From Membranipora membranacea (Eukaryota > Bryozoa > Gymnolaemata > Cheilostomatida > Membraniporidae), in the NCBI GenBank assembly GCA_914767715.1, contig OU612067.1, positions 10,910,001 through 10,974,000 of the forward strand: a DNA stretch of 64,000 bases, read 5' to 3'. The notes below the pieces were generated by a model. It was not told the origin of the DNA, made no database searches, and worked only from the letters and a program-made list of their open reading frames with translations. Shown here one piece after another: positions 47,308-59,459 of this stretch; positions within the stretch are counted from its first letter, which is position 1, and each line of letters begins with the position of its first letter. The position numbers were made by a program, and so were the translations under genes.

Positions 47308-47401
47308 TAGGCAGCGTTGATGAATGGTTAGCACGCTTGCACACAATGACTTCAATGGAAATTGACGCTGGCCTGCCCGGGGTTAAATCCAAGCCGCTGC
47401 A
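47308..47401 (+). other. tRNA-like sequence, probably a SINE head or pseudo-tRNA
   Basis: GGCAGCG at the start can pair with CGCTGC near the end (acceptor-like). GAATGGTTAGCACGC is A-box-like, GGGGTTAAATCC is B-box-like. It is too long for a standard tRNA and the stems are imperfect. Confidence 0.4.
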
Positions 47402-47409
47402 GATGTTTT

Positions 47410-49080
47410 TCATGTTTTTAGCATCATGGACATTGAAAGGCATCAACTCTGTGCATGCTAGGGACCAAATGCCAATACAGTGGTGGTGACACTAAGACAG
47501 GACATGGAAAGCCCTAGGTCTTACAACCATGTTAGGGAATATAACTATCATCAGAAGATAGTTATAAGGAGTTAAAGACATGATAACGAACAGCCAAATA
47601 GTAGGACTATGTTTATAACAATAGACACATCATCAGGCCCTAGTGGTGAAAAATTGTCAGAAGTTCTCCCATCAAATGCCAGGGTTGTCAACAATCCACT
47701 ACATGCAGCGAAAGCATGTATTTGGGGTAAGTTGGGTGTCATCATCATAGAGAGAGAAGTGATGATACCAGTGTAGGGAGTACTTACCACAATGTTACTA
47801 ACAATTCGAATTGAAGTTCTTACAATCATAGTAGCAGATATTTTAGGGACAACCTCGTCATAATCGGTACTGGCTGACCGGGTAATATCGATCCTACTGA
47901 TTTATATGTCATAGATATTACCAAATGGTGTGTTACTGTCTCGATGACCAGTTTTAAATATGTCAAGGGATGACATGACAAAAACAAAATTGTTCTCTTG
48001 CTTATAGATGTATGTTTTGATCGGGAAAATCAACCTCTGCTTGAGCTTTCTGTTGTCATGTATATGTAAAGTTGGCCAAAATAGGTATAGGAAGCGCAGC
48101 AAGTATTATTTATGTTGTGCCAAGGGACAAACAAGATGAATCCATCACGTGTTTGATACTACATAGCATCACCTGCAAGAAATAATGGCTTTACATCCAA
48201 CACTCAATAATTTTATCTTGACTCGGAAGTTTGAATGATCACGATTATCACAAAGTTATTCTCAGACATAATAAATTTTATTTAAAATATCACTTTAATG
48301 GCTTTGATATAAAATTTTATTAAATGTTTAATCTCCTGGTTGTTCAATGTTAGGTTTTGGGTAAATCAGAAACGGAAATTCAAGTTAGGGTACACAAAGA
48401 ATGGTGTCAATTGGTACCATTGTGTCGACTTGCTCTCATTAAAAATGGGGATCTTAGATGTTTAATAATATAGAAAATATTTATAATGGTGCATCACATG
48501 GGAAAATAATGTGGGTTGGTGATTGTTATGGGAGTAGAAAATGAAGTTGCAGCTACTGTTAAATGCAATAGATTAACATAGGGTTTGTTATGCAGTTTGT
48601 TGCAGTTTATGACAGTTGCACACTAACATATTGAATTCATTGCGAAGATGGAGAATTTACTTATGCCAGTGATTAATAAGACCCGTTTCCCGATATCTAT
48701 GCTATATGAGAACCTGTTACATGCTTATGGCAAACAATAAGTGGGGAGCAAGTTATATATATGGTCACAACACAATTCTTGACTTACTGGCTACCTTTTG
48801 TCTAGCAGCTCTGATGCCTTACGACTCCATCCCCTGCAATCTGGTGCTTGGTATGATCCATGTGAAATTTGAGGTACTACACCATGAGCGTTTGATAGAA
48901 CTAGATGTTAAAACTGATAAAATATCGATTCTAATACAGATCGCTCACGAAATGATCTCGATGTTGGATCAGGTGTATACATTATACTAGTGATAACAAC
49001 TCTCCTTTTGCATGAGATATTGAAGAGTTAAAATGCCTTAGAAACACAGTCAAAGTATTCTGAGTTGCTATCTCAAAAAA
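47410..49080. other. Non-coding stretch
   Basis: No gene recognised. A small hairpin (ATAACTATC and GATAGTTAT) lies near 47541-47566. Confidence 0.5.
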
Positions 49081-49089
49081 ATCATCTCA

Positions 49090-49770
49090 CCATTGTTCAA
49101 TATTTAGAAGGCTTGAATGTTGCCATCTATATCAACAGCCAGGCAGCAATGCATGCGCTTAAATCAAGCAGACACACTTCCAAGACAATGACGAAACAAG
49201 CGAACATTACTTTGACATAGAAATTATCTCAAGGTCATCTGGGTGCCAGGACAAAATTGGCATTTACATGAACAAGCTGACTAACTGGCGAATGTTGGTT
49301 CTGGCCGTGACTGTTTTGCCCCAAACCAGCACTCCCTACAACCAAATCTGTCATAAAACAAGGAATAAAAGAGATGGTGATGGAATCAAAAATTATTTAT
49401 TGGAACAATTATTATAAACATGGTTATCACACTCAATCACTGATTAGCGAACTGAATCTCAGATATCAATCTGGGATTCTCTGTTCTGGCTGCTTAGGGA
49501 TCAAAAATATTATATCTGTTGCAACTGGTCACAGGCCTTGCAGGGTTCACCTGCAAAAACTCCAGCTATAACAAATGAAATAGAGTGCCCAAAATGTGGT
49601 CAAGACGAAGACACAGCATTCTCTTAGTTACCTCATGCACATTCTACAAGCAGACAAGGCAGAGAAACTTTAATCAGAGCATCCTAAAGAGGCACCTAAG
49701 CCAATGTGCATCACAGTTTCAGATTTGATTAGATTCGTTTGTATTTTGGGGCGTTTTAAACAAAGAAGCT
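49090..49770 (+). pseudogene. Relic of a retrotransposon RNase H domain and C-terminus
   Basis: Frames read in turn LNVAIYINSQAAMHALKSS (RNase H, with the usual DSQAA as NSQAA), then LKVIWVPGQNWHLHEQAD and LANVGSGRDC (the WVPGH...NE.AD block). After that come a C-terminal piece with WNNYYKHGYHTQSL and a decayed C..C...ED zinc-like end (VPKMWSRRR). Broken by several stops. Upstream RT is not recognised. Confidence 0.7.
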
Positions 49771-49779
49771 AGATTCAAT

Positions 49780-50960
49780 TTTATTTTGTGGAAGGCTCGG
49801 GTTCTATGGGTCCCTGAGACCTAAACCCATGTTGATTAGAGTTACCTGGGCTAGCCCCTATTAAAGACAACGTTATAATAGTTGAACCATAACATATTGA
49901 ATTTATGGTGAGGATCGAGAATGTTCTATGTAAGTGTATGAAATGTAAGTTTCCCAACATCTATGCATGGTACACATCTACTAGATTTTCAGCAATGTGT
50001 ATTTCAGATCAGACCTGCCTGTGGTTCCAATAAACAAGAGTGCAGCAACACCTTTGTCTAGACATGTAACCTTTATTTTAGCTGCATTCCATAAATTGAT
50101 TTAGATATGCAAGCGCTCGTAACTGCAGTTTGGCACAAGTCACATGAATGTCTTATGCAAATCATTGATATTTGACGAAGAACTGAATTTTTGCGAAACT
50201 CATTATTTCATCAGCACGGTGTGTGACTCAGATTTTCTCTTTTTTTAATTTTTGATTTCTCTTTTAATTTGATGATACTTTTAATAGCGAATATTTTTCA
50301 TTTTGTAAAACACGTTCTTATAAGATTGTCATGTGGCGATTTTGAACGGTTAAAATAAAGATAATATCATCATCATCAAGGTGAATCAAATACCTCTTCA
50401 TGAGGCCTCCATGAAGCTGTCATGCACATCCATCACAGGGAGGGTAGCAATCAGCAAGAGCATTGTATTGGCCAGCATTAACCCATTTTAGGAAATTATC
50501 ACAAACTTCAATTCTCATCATGTAATGTGGAAATATGACAAATTTGACTATGCAACGATTCTGATAGAAAATGATGATTATTATTATCCTTTCTTAAGCA
50601 ATGAATGATAATAAATGCGGTTAATGGTAAAGAAAAACTCAGACATTATAATGGGTTCATTTTGCTTCTAATAATTAATGAGTTATCCTATCATAGGTAT
50701 CTGATCACTACAATGATATGATATAGGATTTTACAATGCATTGTGATATGCTAGAAGAATATGTGAATAAACGGAATGTCTAAACAAGCCGAGGGCTGCG
50801 AGGATAGCAATAGTGGAGATTCAAGCTGCAACATTATCATCTGCCAGAATAGCTGTCAGGTGTACAAATGTGGACCGAGTCGTTATTGGACGGGTTTTCA
50901 ATCTGCGTGATGTGCTCTGTAGACTTACATTCTATTTATAGAGGAGTGAGTTGATTAATC
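49780..50960. other. Non-coding stretch
   Basis: No gene recognised. Confidence 0.5.
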
Positions 50961-50970
50961 AGCTGTGTTT

Positions 50971-51247
50971 GAAGAGGAGACTACTCCCAACTTTGTATGT
51001 GATACTTCTGGTGAGCCGTCCGTGCTGTCAAACAGTACACCGTCTGAGAGAGAGTTAGTTGTCGGTTTGAAGAGGAGACTACTCCCAACTTTTTATGTGA
51101 TACTTCTGGTGAGCCGTCTGTGCTGTCAAACACTACACCGTCTGAGAGAGAGTTAGTTGTGGGTTTGAAGAGGAGACTACTCCCAACTTTGTATGTGATA
51201 CTTCTGGTGAGCCTTCTGTGCTGTCAAACAGTACACCATCTGAGCTG
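50971..51247 (+). repeat. 98-bp tandem repeat, nearly three copies
   Basis: Copies start at 50971, 51069 and 51167 with GAAGAGGAGACTACTCCCAA and differ at only a few bases. The unit is not a multiple of three, so it is unlikely to code. Confidence 0.95.
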
Positions 51248-51264
51248 GCAAATAATAGAATTGT

Positions 51265-51690
51265 GTTCAATTAATTGTTTGCTCTCAGGATAAGAGTGGC
51301 GTGTAATATGACGATCAGACTGTAATTTGATTTCTGCCGATGGACTTACAGAGAGTTAGTTGTATTTGTGCCATCAGGTTTCCTCACAGTAGCCGTGTGT
51401 ACACATCAATGGCAAAGGTGGTACTTTACGTGATGTCAGTGCTGCCACACGTACAACGTCTGATCTGCCAAGACGGAAATGTGAACAATTATTATTCGGC
51501 TCTCGGGACAGCATGAGTGGATTGTAAGTGGATGATCAAGTTGTAATTGTAGCAACCGAATTATGCCGATGAACTCACAGAAGGTTGGTTGTATTTGTGT
51601 ACAATTAATTTTTCGGCTCTCTGGATAGCATGAGTGGATTGTAAGTGCACGATCAATTGTAATTGTAGCAACCGAAAGTGAACTTACGCA
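51265..51690 (+). repeat. Diverged ~115-bp repeats next to the 98-bp array
   Basis: GGCTCTC(G/T)GGA(C/T)AGCATGAGTGG with GATTGTAAGTG and TTGTAATTGTAGCAACCGAA recur at about 51498 and 51615. A weaker match starts near 51279. Confidence 0.7.
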
Positions 51691-51699
51691 ATGTAGAGT

Positions 51700-53090
51700 T
51701 TAAGCCTTGAGGAGAGTCTCCATTGTCAGAAAACATCAACTAGATAGAATGACCTCTATTCCTCTGATTGTTTGCTGTCCGTAGATGACAGCAGTAGATT
51801 GTATGGTGTATTAGAATATTTGTGATGAGCTGGCAGTCCCGAGTGCTCAGTATTTTCTTACATCCTTCTTGTAACAAAGGTTATGATGAACTGCGCTGAT
51901 ATATTCCTTGCATCCTTGAATTTGTGCTTGTTGTAGCTTTGTGTAGCTTTACCGCTTTTATTTCAAACTTTCATTGTTAGAGTATAAAGAGTGTTTTGGC
52001 AGATGAATCATGCTGAGCTTTTCTGCTTAAGTGTAGACAGGATAATTAAGTGCGATTAGATGTCCCCGAGATTTACAAGCATTGTTGGGTGTGTGAGATA
52101 GATAGTCTGTTGCTGTAAACCTGCATGCCCCTGTATACCAGTAATATATTGGTATTGGACAATATCTTGAAAGAGTGAGACATGGGAAACATACCACATG
52201 TGCTCTATGCTCTATCCCATGAGCATGGTTTGGGTTTTACATACATCACAAAGATTTGACTCTCTGGTGTCCTGGGCAATGCTGTCTGCTTGATTTTTTC
52301 AGAAGCATGATGCAACAGCATATTTCACTAAAGTACATTATTATATTGACACAATTAAATTTGAATAAGCCATGTGTATTATTGCCTAGAATTCAGGTGG
52401 CGTAATGAAAAAATATTGAATTGCAATCTGATATAATGTTATCTACATGTCTGAACTAATTGACGTGGTTCTCAATATGTAAACCTAAAACCTTAAATAA
52501 AATTCTATCTAGACATATAGTCCTCATAATAAATAAGAGTACAACAATAACACTATTTAGACTCTAGACATAGAGCCCTCATTTTCTATGTATTAATTCA
52601 TTAACTCATAAATTGACATAAGTTGGAAATATTTGTGCAGATTGGTACAAATTATTTATAGATCCTTCGACAGTCAATGACACTTGACAAAATGGGTCCA
52701 TATAGAGCTTCATGAGGACTTGATGAAGTTGTCATGCTAACGTAAATGACTATAAATTCTCATCTTACATCATCATCTATAGCACAAGCTCCTTGAGCCT
52801 AGACAACAACTATTCTTATTAATAAAACCCAGCATTTCAATTTGAGAATAGTCTGTTCTCCAGTGTTGGTTCTACCTATTGCAGAATGTGTGTAACGAGT
52901 ATTGGTAATAAGCAAAGTCCCTCCATAATAATCAACCAATGCCATAAAATGCACATGTTGACTGTTTCACATTTATGTTGAATGATCCCCCTGAGAACTT
53001 CAAATTTTAAAATTTGTACCTAGGATTTCCACTTGGCAGGAGGTTGCTGTGCAACATATGTCCGGGTAACATTGTATCGACCTACCGAAA
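51700..53090. other. Non-coding stretch
   Basis: No gene recognised. Confidence 0.5.
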
Positions 53091-53106
53091 ACCATCTGGC
53101 TAACAA

Positions 53107-54349
53107 ATGATTCTTAGGAAACCTAAGCAAATGGCAATGATAATATGCATGTTGCGTTATCCTAAAGAGATGATTAACATGCACATGCGTAAGTGGCTCG
53201 GAGTTCCAAGGAGCTTCAACACTAATGCACTGTATGCCAGTTCGTTTACTCTTTCACTACCTATGCAATCGCTTGTGGAAGAGTACAAAACATCAAAAGC
53301 GAGACTGGATATGATGTTGAACGAGTCACCAGACCAGGTGATAAGGGAATGTGCTCCAACACTTGACACTGGTAAAAAGTGGTCTGTCACAGAAACTGTC
53401 AGAGATGCCAAATCTCGACTGGAGATAAGTGAGATTGTGGGTGCTGTGACAACTGCACGTCATGGTATTGGCTGGAAAGCAAACAGGTGGTTCTCAAAGG
53501 TTAGACGGGAGATGGTAGTTGATGAGGTGCGCAAGATGGAAGAGGAGCGCCGCCAGACACAAGCTGTAAGCCAAGCCCAACAAGGCAGGTGGACTTGTTG
53601 GGAGTCTGTTGAGCAGCGTCAGCTCAAATGGACAGAAATGTGGTCGATGGAGCCACAAAGGATCAGCTTTCTGGTTGGTGCAGCTTATGATCAGCTACCG
53701 ACCCCAGCGAACCTGGAACGCTGGAATTTGACCGAGAACTCGAAATTCGCCGAGTGCTCGGCTAAGGGCATACTTCGACATATTCTGTCAAATGGCCCGC
53801 AGAGCCTGGGAAGATACACGTATAGGCATAATCAAGTCCTGAAAGTGTTGTGTAAATATGTCACGGAGAAGTGTGAATATGTTAATGCTTGTGGTGAAGC
53901 GTGTGAAAATATTTTGCGCAAAAAGGTATTGATGAACAGCAGGAGAATGGCAGGTCAGATGCAACCTCACAGAGCAGCTCAGCATGCCACAGCTCAGATC
54001 AGACTTAATTGTCTGGTCTGACAAAGAAAAAGCACTTATACTGATGGAATTGACGGTGCCTTGGGGAGAAAATTTCTCAAACGTGCATAGGAGAAAACTG
54101 ACAAGATACGAAGATCTGGTGACACAATGCCAAGACGATGGTTGGAATTGCGAATTATTCGCAGTGGAAAATGGCTGCCGTGGTTTCATGGCTAGATCAG
54201 CTTCCAAATTTCTCACTAGAGTTGGGCTGTCAGGCAGAGAGCTTAAACAAGCCACAAAAAGCATAGTACATGAGGCAGAAAGCGCATCTGCATGGATTTG
54301 GCAACAGCACTGTGTGAAGACAAAAGCTAAGTCATACTATTGCTTGTAA
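53107..54349 (+). pseudogene. Frameshifted mobile-element ORF, likely C-terminal part of a non-LTR element
   Basis: Two overlapping frames: 53107-54021 and, one frame on, 53984-54349. The first part begins with a retroelement-like HMRKWLGVPRSFNTNALY block. Its middle part is arginine- and glutamate-rich. The second part starts RSDLIVWSDKEKALILMELT, then VPWGENFSNVHRRKLTRYED and VENGCRGFMARS. I know this combination as a family of mobile-element proteins in marine invertebrate and fish genomes. The PD-like/ELT pattern could be a PD-(D/E)XK-type nuclease fold, but this is inference. A single frameshift near 53990 breaks it. The upstream RT core is absent, so it is 5' truncated. Confidence 0.65.
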
Positions 54350-54359
54350 GCTGGGGATT

Positions 54360-55830
54360 AACACACTCACTTTGTTTTGTTGATTTGGCCAGCATTTAAT
54401 TTCTTTGTTTATAATCATTGTAAGGATTAGATTGAGGGGATGAAGTGATGATTAGCAAACTGCTTTGTGTAGAAGGCTAAGCGGGATTATGCCTTTAATA
54501 CTCAAATTAAATTAGTTTAATCTCTGCAGGGTGAAAAATCAAAGTGAGTCTGAGTTAGATCTAAGGCATTACAAACATAGGATAAAAAGCTTTGCCATCG
54601 CATAAAAGGCAGACAGAGCGAGACAGGAGATCACAGTCAGCCCACTGGCTGTAGCGCAATCAAGTCATCTCTCTGACTTGTGTATGAGTTGTACTATGCT
54701 CAATGTGGTGAATTTGAGTAGTGAACTATGGCACGAGGGGCGGATGCCTTGACAATTAGCGATGTTGCGCCGCTGAGTTGATGGAAAGCGAACCTCCCTG
54801 CACTGGTTTGGCTTAGAGTATAAGCATGAGAGTGATGGGGCGAACATTGTTGCACTGAAACAATGACAAGTTTGCAGCCTCCCTGGTTGCGCAACAGTGT
54901 AAATGCACCAATTATGTCAAACCACCAAAACTTGCAAAATGCACTGAGGGATTGATGAGATTGATTGAGATGTTATCAATACACAGGGGTGGCTTCATGC
55001 TGCTGGGCCGGCCATGAGGAGGTTGTACTAGAGACTCGAAACAGCGCTTGACTCATGGTTTCTAGCTGCAGACCTGTGTGTTGCGCAGTGGTACGCGCAC
55101 CACTGTATGTTGTATCTCAATATAAACTTCTACCGTCTGAAATGAAATTTTGTAACAACCCAAGGTGATTGTTATTGGCTAAAAGCCCACAGAAAAAAAC
55201 CAAAGAAATATTCAGTCTGACAGCTAGCTCTGGAGTAGTGATGCCATATTTGTTTTAATCTGAAATCATTTCTTAGAAATAATTACGTAACATGTAAAAA
55301 ATTCCCCCAGCCCTACTTCTCATGTATTAGGCATATATTCAAAGAACTATACGACCTGAAATGCCAATCTACTAAATTACACAAGTTGAAATAAAGATAT
55401 TCTATTGCCAGGAGACATTATACAAAAGTAGACAACTTCATACATTGACATTAACCATACTCTAAAGTAGATAAAAGTGATAGCTCATCAGGCTGGTACA
55501 TCTCAAAACTAAATACCTCCTAAATCTGACACTATACATCAAATTTACTTGGAAGTAATATGAATCTTCAGTGTAAAAATCACATATGTGCTGGAGAATT
55601 AGTTGCCAGACTATAAATTTTTGCTTTTGATCTGTCTTTGGTCTTTGATGCTATCTGAGGTGACAAAATTTCATCTATTTTGTTAAACCCTCATAATTGG
55701 GCTGCTAGCGGTTGAAAGTGTGTCTAATGACAGAAAGATAATAAAAATCTTAACCATATCTGTCTGTGGTAATAATAATTTTTATCAACTTTTTCTTTTT
55801 CATCTGACAGAAAATAAAACTACCACTGTT
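54360..55830. other. Non-coding stretch before the lectin exon relic
   Basis: No upstream lectin exon (signal or cysteine exon 2) was seen here on either strand. Confidence 0.5.
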
Positions 55831-55841
55831 TTTTATTCAGT

Positions 55842-56083
55842 TGCTACCTGGTGGACTGCAGGCAATGACTTAGATGGATATTGGAGATGGGATGGCGTTG
55901 TAACTAGCGCTTTTCATCGCATCGACTGGTGAAGACATCCAGTTCAACAACCCAATAATCAAGATGGCGTAACCGAAGATTGTATGGCAATCTGGATTGG
56001 GGATAACCACAAATGGCATGATGCACCTTGTTACCATAGATACTGGTATATCTGTGAAAGAAGGGCTCTTCATGCATATGAAT
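55842..56083 (+). pseudogene. Solitary last exon of a C-type lectin, with premature stop
   Basis: After TTTTATTCAG the frame reads TWWTAGNDLDGYWRWDGVV, the same as exon 3 of the lectin genes. It then hits TGA at the position of a conserved Gly/Ala codon (IDW then stop), and continues in frame: QQPNNQDGVTEDC, KWHDAPC, WYICERRALHAYE then TAG. The sugar triplet is QPN and the WND motif is WHD. No exon 1 or 2 is near. One base change (GGA to TGA) would explain the stop. A relic or a recently inactivated gene. Confidence 0.8.
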
Positions 56084-56099
56084 AGTTGTGAGATTAAAA

Positions 56100-56730
56100 T
56101 ATAATTTATTGCTTAGCCTTGCATTCAGGTCAAAAATTTAAAGCCTCGTCTGCTCACTCTGTTGAATTTGAAAATTTCACTGTCACATCATACAAGCAAT
56201 AACCAACTCGGTTATCAAAGAATTCATAAGAGGCTCCAAGTTTTGAGCCTCAATCCATGGCTATTATTGCTGTACTTTGAGAAATAACTGAGCTCTGCAT
56301 TGTTATAATAAAAGCTATTCCTTTTTACATTGAAGATAAATCAAAATAAATAATTATCGCTGAGCATGAATCAAATTATTTCCATGCATCTTGATGTTAA
56401 GAATTCATACATAACTACTGCAATGATAGTATCATACGGCAGGAATGATGGTTGCAAACTCTGAAAGGAAGGTAGACAAAACTGCAAATGGAAAACATCT
56501 CCGCCACAACAGACCAAATAGTATAGATATATGCAATCCTACCGCTATTTTATTCATCGACAGACAGAATTCCATACTTTTCATGTAAAAATTACCATTA
56601 AAATCTTAGATTCAGTCACTAACTACAAAACAATCAATGTGGATCAAGCCTACCTCGCTTACTTGGTATTCCCTATCATAGTGCACTGCCACACCAGTCT
56701 CAGTAACGCTTGGTAAGGAAGCGCGACAAC
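56100..56730. other. Non-coding stretch
   Basis: No gene recognised. Confidence 0.5.
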
Positions 56731-56850
56731 TTGTCCCGAGCCAGACTGAGCCCGAGCCAAACTTAAACCGACCCGAACTTAGTCAAGCCAAACTTAGCCC
56801 GAGTTTGGCTCGGGCTGAGTTCGGCTCGGGCTAAATTTGGCTCAGGCTAA
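56731..56850. repeat. GGCTCGGGCT-type short repeats forming a hairpin
   Basis: AGCCCGAGCCAAACT (56749-56763) is the exact reverse complement of AGTTTGGCTCGGGCT (56802-56816). Variants of the same 15-mer occur several times in both orientations around it. GC-rich island in AT-rich DNA. Confidence 0.85.
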
Positions 56851-56930
56851 GTTGTTGCAGATTCCTTTAGTGCTGATCTTTCTATGGCCACATTGCTCAA
56901 ATGATTATATAAGTACAATTAAATATCATG

Positions 56931-58470
56931 GTCCAGCTCCCAGCCCTTCCCACCCATTTAATGATGTAAATTTAAGCTGGGCTTGGAGTGTTTTCATCAT
57001 AAATCGACTAGGTCTTTTCTGTCATCATTATTATGCTGAGCAATGTGCGCCCACTGCTAAGAGTTTATGATCAATAAGGGCAAAGCCCACTTTTGAGCTT
57101 TTGCTCAGTAAAATAAAGGTCAAAGCAATGAGTAGAAAGGACATTATCCGGATTAGATATGGATAGCTGAAAGAAGAATTCCAATTATTAGCCAGTCGAC
57201 ATTGCAGTTATACTGCTTCCTTTGGCTAGTCCCATATCAACACATACTAGTCCCTATGGACTCAATGTGCCCACCCCAGTAGCACCAACAGGGTGGCAAA
57301 GGCGTTCTGATATCATAGTCGCCGTTCACTTGTTATCCCTCATTGCATAAACACCATGAAAACACAATACAATACTAATAGATAGAAAGTGAAAACACCT
57401 TCTCTCCTGGTGCCATACTACCACAATAAATGGTTTGTAGAAAGACAAGTGAGTTAGGAAGGAATTCACATATGGAGGAGATTTTCTCTCGCGGGATCGA
57501 AGCAAAATGAATATTAATATTATCCAGCTGAGAGTACGTTCATGGCAATTGATTGCGTTGATACACATAAACAGTTTTGTCTTGCTATAAATACGGCTAT
57601 GTTCAGTAAAACAAACAAAAAATCACTCTCATGACAGTTTTACTGAAGCTTTGTGTATTCATGATGAAATTGCTTGTAAACCAATGGCACCCAGTTTCAT
57701 GTACCTCAAAGAGTTATGCACACATTGATGTTGATAGGACAACTCCTTCACATGAGTCTCAAAAAGGAATATACAGAAAGAATATGGAAGCTGTTCTTTG
57801 CAACAAGGTTTGCAGTTTGCAATAGATGCCAAAGGAAAGTGACTAATTTGGGCAAAGACGTGGTTGACCGAGAGATGAAGTTGTGTGCCTTGCTGAATGC
57901 GATCAGTTGCAAGGGTAAACATGATGTATTGTCCCAATGTATTGAGAATGTTAATAATGAGTTATCTTATGTCCAAGCTACTTCAACTTCAATAAGAAAT
58001 TACGAAAGTGATGAAAGTAATGATTTCAAATTACAGATTTTTTATAATATGCACAAGCAGATAGGTCAGGATCCAAGGGTTTATTTTAAGTGACTGGAGC
58101 ACATCCTGAATAAATTCCGGCTGGTTATAATGTATGGATAAATGACATTTCCATTGTTATCTGCGGGTGAAAGAGAGATTGTTGTTTGCAAATTATGTCC
58201 CTCCAATTCCTAGCAAGTGTATTTGTGAAACTTGATGAGTAGCTCTGCATTATGTGAGCTTTAAATCACAAATACTTTATCATTACTAATGGCAGGGGAT
58301 TAATATTGAGTGTGTTACTATGGCTGTAGACCAAGTTTTATACAGTTTGCCAGCCTTCGTGATTGCTTTCCCACCCCCTAATGATCAGCTTATCAGTAGA
58401 AGGGGAGCAAACCAGAATCAGGGCAGCTAGATAAAACTTGATCATCATGGCACGACAGTGTATGAAAGTG
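56931..58470 (+). repeat. Segmental duplication, copy 1
   Basis: Direct repeat with 60437-61540. Shared landmarks: TTTAAGCTGGGCTTGGAGTG, GAGCTTTTGCTCAGTAAAA, TATGGAGGAGATTTT, AAACCAGAATCAGGGC. This copy has about 300 bp (57500-57800) that the other lacks. Confidence 0.85.
57716..58093 (+). CDS. Unrecognised ORF conserved in a segmental duplication (up to 125 aa)
   Basis: The open frame encodes a C-terminal region CQRKVTNLGKDVVDREMKL, then CALLNAISCKGKHDVLSQCI, ending GQDPRVYFK. The paralogous copy at 60920-61196 preserves this reading frame with many amino-acid-level matches but has one stop codon. The N-terminal 35 residues are not shared. After the stop both copies continue with similar sequence in the same frame (ILNKFRL, then FPLLSAGE), again with shared stops. 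So this may be a relic of a longer protein, not a gene in use. Function unknown. Confidence 0.35.
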   Translation: MHTLMLIGQLLHMSLKKEYTERIWKLFFATRFAVCNRCQRKVTNLGKDVVDREMKLCALLNAISCKGKHDVLSQCIENVNNELSYVQATSTSIRNYESDESNDFKLQIFYNMHKQIGQDPRVYFK

Positions 58471-58479
58471 AACGGAATA

Positions 58480-58857
58480 CCTTACAATACTAGAACGTTT
58501 GAGATTGGATATCATTTCTAAGCTTACTGCCTCCTCTGCAAACTTGGAGCCTATGATTGCCGGACAACTTCAACAGTAAAAATAACTTTTTTCAAATGTT
58601 CAAAAATTCAGAGAAATTGCCATCATCTTGAGAACCTACCGGCATAATTGTTTGAGTACTTCAAATCGATAAATTTTGACCTTGTACATGTCATTTCCGC
58701 TCTAAGACTCATTCCTCAGACATTTGATTTTGATGTTACAAAAGATATTTTTCTGTTAATCTCCTATCATCCACTTGTACCCAGACAGTATAATCACTAA
58801 AATTTTTGTGACAAAATAAACCAACCAATATTGTAATAAAATAGTTCTGTATCTATT
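58480..58857. other. Non-coding stretch with a ~115-bp direct repeat
   Basis: GTACATGTCATTTCCGCT...GACTCATTCCTCAGACATTTGATTT near 58685-58735 recurs at about 63515-63570. No gene. Confidence 0.6.
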
Positions 58858-59457
58858 AAGGTCATGCCTCACCTACGATACTAACTTGAGAACTATTGGT
58901 CCAATTTCCTTGATTTTTTATTCTAATTGTAGCTATTCCTTGTTTAGTAATCTCCAAACTCTCGATTATCTTTAATATAATTTCTTATGATTGTGATTGC
59001 AATTTATATAATTTAAGCCACCGGTGCCCATGCAAAAGCATAGCATCTGGCTCAGACACCTCACAACCATTTATTCATATCAAACCAGGATTGGCAGCGC
59101 GAAGTAGTCCCAATAAAATTAAATTGTGATAATTAACCGTAGAAACAAACCTTGACATGAATTTCAAGGTTTAGAGAAGGAAAGTTCTATAATGACAGAG
59201 AGGAATAAACAAAACAGCTTGTAAAGTATTGTAAAATACACTAAGATTACTGGATTTTTGAGACTTATATTACAACGCCAAATCTAGTGCAGAAATACAT
59301 CAGGCAAAACAGCAAACCATGACTCTGTATTCATGAGGCCTTTATTTCTATTTGAGTAGAGATGTAGATTCAAAACTTGGGAATATAAAAAAGGGATATG
59401 TTTGTAGGTAATTCCAATGCAACTGTTCACTCAACATATATTTCATTTTCAGTTAGC
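58858..59457 (+). repeat. Dispersed ~600-bp repeat (plus copy)
   Basis: See the inverted copy at 38597-39174. A fragment of its end (GGCGAGGCATGACCTTAA) also occurs near 60150. Confidence 0.8.
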
Positions 59458-59459
59458 TG

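Noticed and set aside
47308-47401. Functional serine-type tRNA
   Set aside because: Acceptor ends can pair, but the inner stems are poor and the length is too great.
50965-51156. 63-residue ORF with repeated motif as a repeat protein
   Set aside because: The 98-bp period is not a multiple of three, so frames shift between copies.
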